A stretch of DNA of 64,000 nt from Flagellimonas oceanensis (GTDB lineage: Bacteria; Bacteroidota; Bacteroidia; Flavobacteriales; Flavobacteriaceae), in assembly GCF_003992595.1 (NCBI RefSeq), contig NZ_RZNA01000004.1, positions 62,001 through 126,000 on the forward strand, read 5' to 3'. How positions within the stretch are numbered: the stretch's first letter is position 1; each line of letters opens with the position of its first letter. Positions 63,760 to 64,000 of this stretch are shown here, piece by piece. A model generated the notes under the pieces. It searched no databases. It was given only the letters and a program-made list of their open reading frames with translations, and had not been told where the DNA came from. The position numbers and the translations under genes are program-made.

Positions 63760-64000
63760 ATGAAGAAAACAACAGCAGCAATAACAGCTGTAGGAGGATA
63801 CGTTCCTGAGTTTGTTCTTTCCAATAAAGTGTTGGAAACCATGGTGGACACCAACGATGAATGGATTACCACCCGAACAGGAATCAAGGAGCGAAGAATC
63901 TTAAAAGAAGAGAACGCGGGAACATCTTACATGGCCATCAAAGCTGCGGAAGATTTGCTTCAAAAAAGAGGCATTGAAGCTTCCGAAATAGACTTTGTGC
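63760..64000 (+). CDS. fabH: 3-oxoacyl-ACP synthase III (FabH), 5' part
   Basis: Starts fatty acid synthesis by condensing acetyl-CoA with malonyl-ACP. 80 codons are in the window: TAAITAVGGYVPEFVLSNKVLETMVDTNDEWITTRTGIKERRILKEE, which is the characteristic FabH N-terminus. The catalytic Cys-His-Asn lies beyond the window. The order yceD-rpmF-fabH lacks plsX, which sits between rpmF and fabH in many bacteria. Confidence 0.93.
   Translation, partial: MKKTTAAITAVGGYVPEFVLSNKVLETMVDTNDEWITTRTGIKERRILKEENAGTSYMAIKAAEDLLQKRGIEASEIDFV

Overview
This window looks like the chromosome of a marine-type flavobacterium (family Flavobacteriaceae, perhaps close to Muricauda/Allomuricauda/Flagellimonas). 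The genus is an inference from protein style and from promoters of the Bacteroidota type (TTG or TTTG, about 19 bases, then TAnnTTTG), which I found before ompA, asd, tdk, yceD and a row of small RNA genes. Shine-Dalgarno sequences are scarce.

Layout. 1-14.9 kb is core chromosome: the end of a PfkB sugar kinase, purF, three tandem small-RNA transcription units that share a 40-base core, superoxide dismutase, an AddA-type helicase-nuclease, kbl, an OmpA-type porin, the partner AddB-type nuclease, a short-chain dehydrogenase, a pseudouridine synthase with no ordinary start codon, and a frameshifted membrane protein. 14.98-34.24 kb is a 19.2-kb integrated mobilizable element, inserted in the 3' half of a tRNA-Ala(GGC) gene and bounded by a 42-base direct repeat with one mismatch. 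34.3-64 kb is core chromosome again: stress protein, MATE and MFS exporters, an LpxH-like phosphatase, recJ, OsmC, rsmI, tdk-alr, mscL, asd, prolyl oligopeptidase, an ABC ATPase, arfB with a broken partial copy 1.1 kb downstream, an M14 peptidase, ribE, pdxA, and yceD-rpmF-fabH running off the end.

The element has two halves. The mobility half holds a tyrosine recombinase, a relaxase with a MobC accessory protein and a possible oriT, a toprim/primase-like protein, an SF3-type helicase with iteron-like octamers between them, and an AlpA-like HTH protein. The cargo half is a heavy-metal module: a CzcA-type RND pump fused to its outer-membrane channel, its CzcB adaptor, two CDF-like transporters, a Fur-family regulator, a Zn/Cd/Pb P-type ATPase, a DUF4238 protein, and an ArsR-MerTP-GDCCVxC mercury cluster without mercuric reductase. 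The element also appears to have rebuilt the tRNA gene: it supplies the 3' half and a new intrinsic terminator, while the tRNA's old CCA-encoding 3' end and old terminator lie stranded at the far end.

The best candidate for something undescribed is the small-RNA family at 2.74-3.24 kb: three units in tandem, each with its own -7 box, a near-identical 5' domain and a different terminator hairpin.
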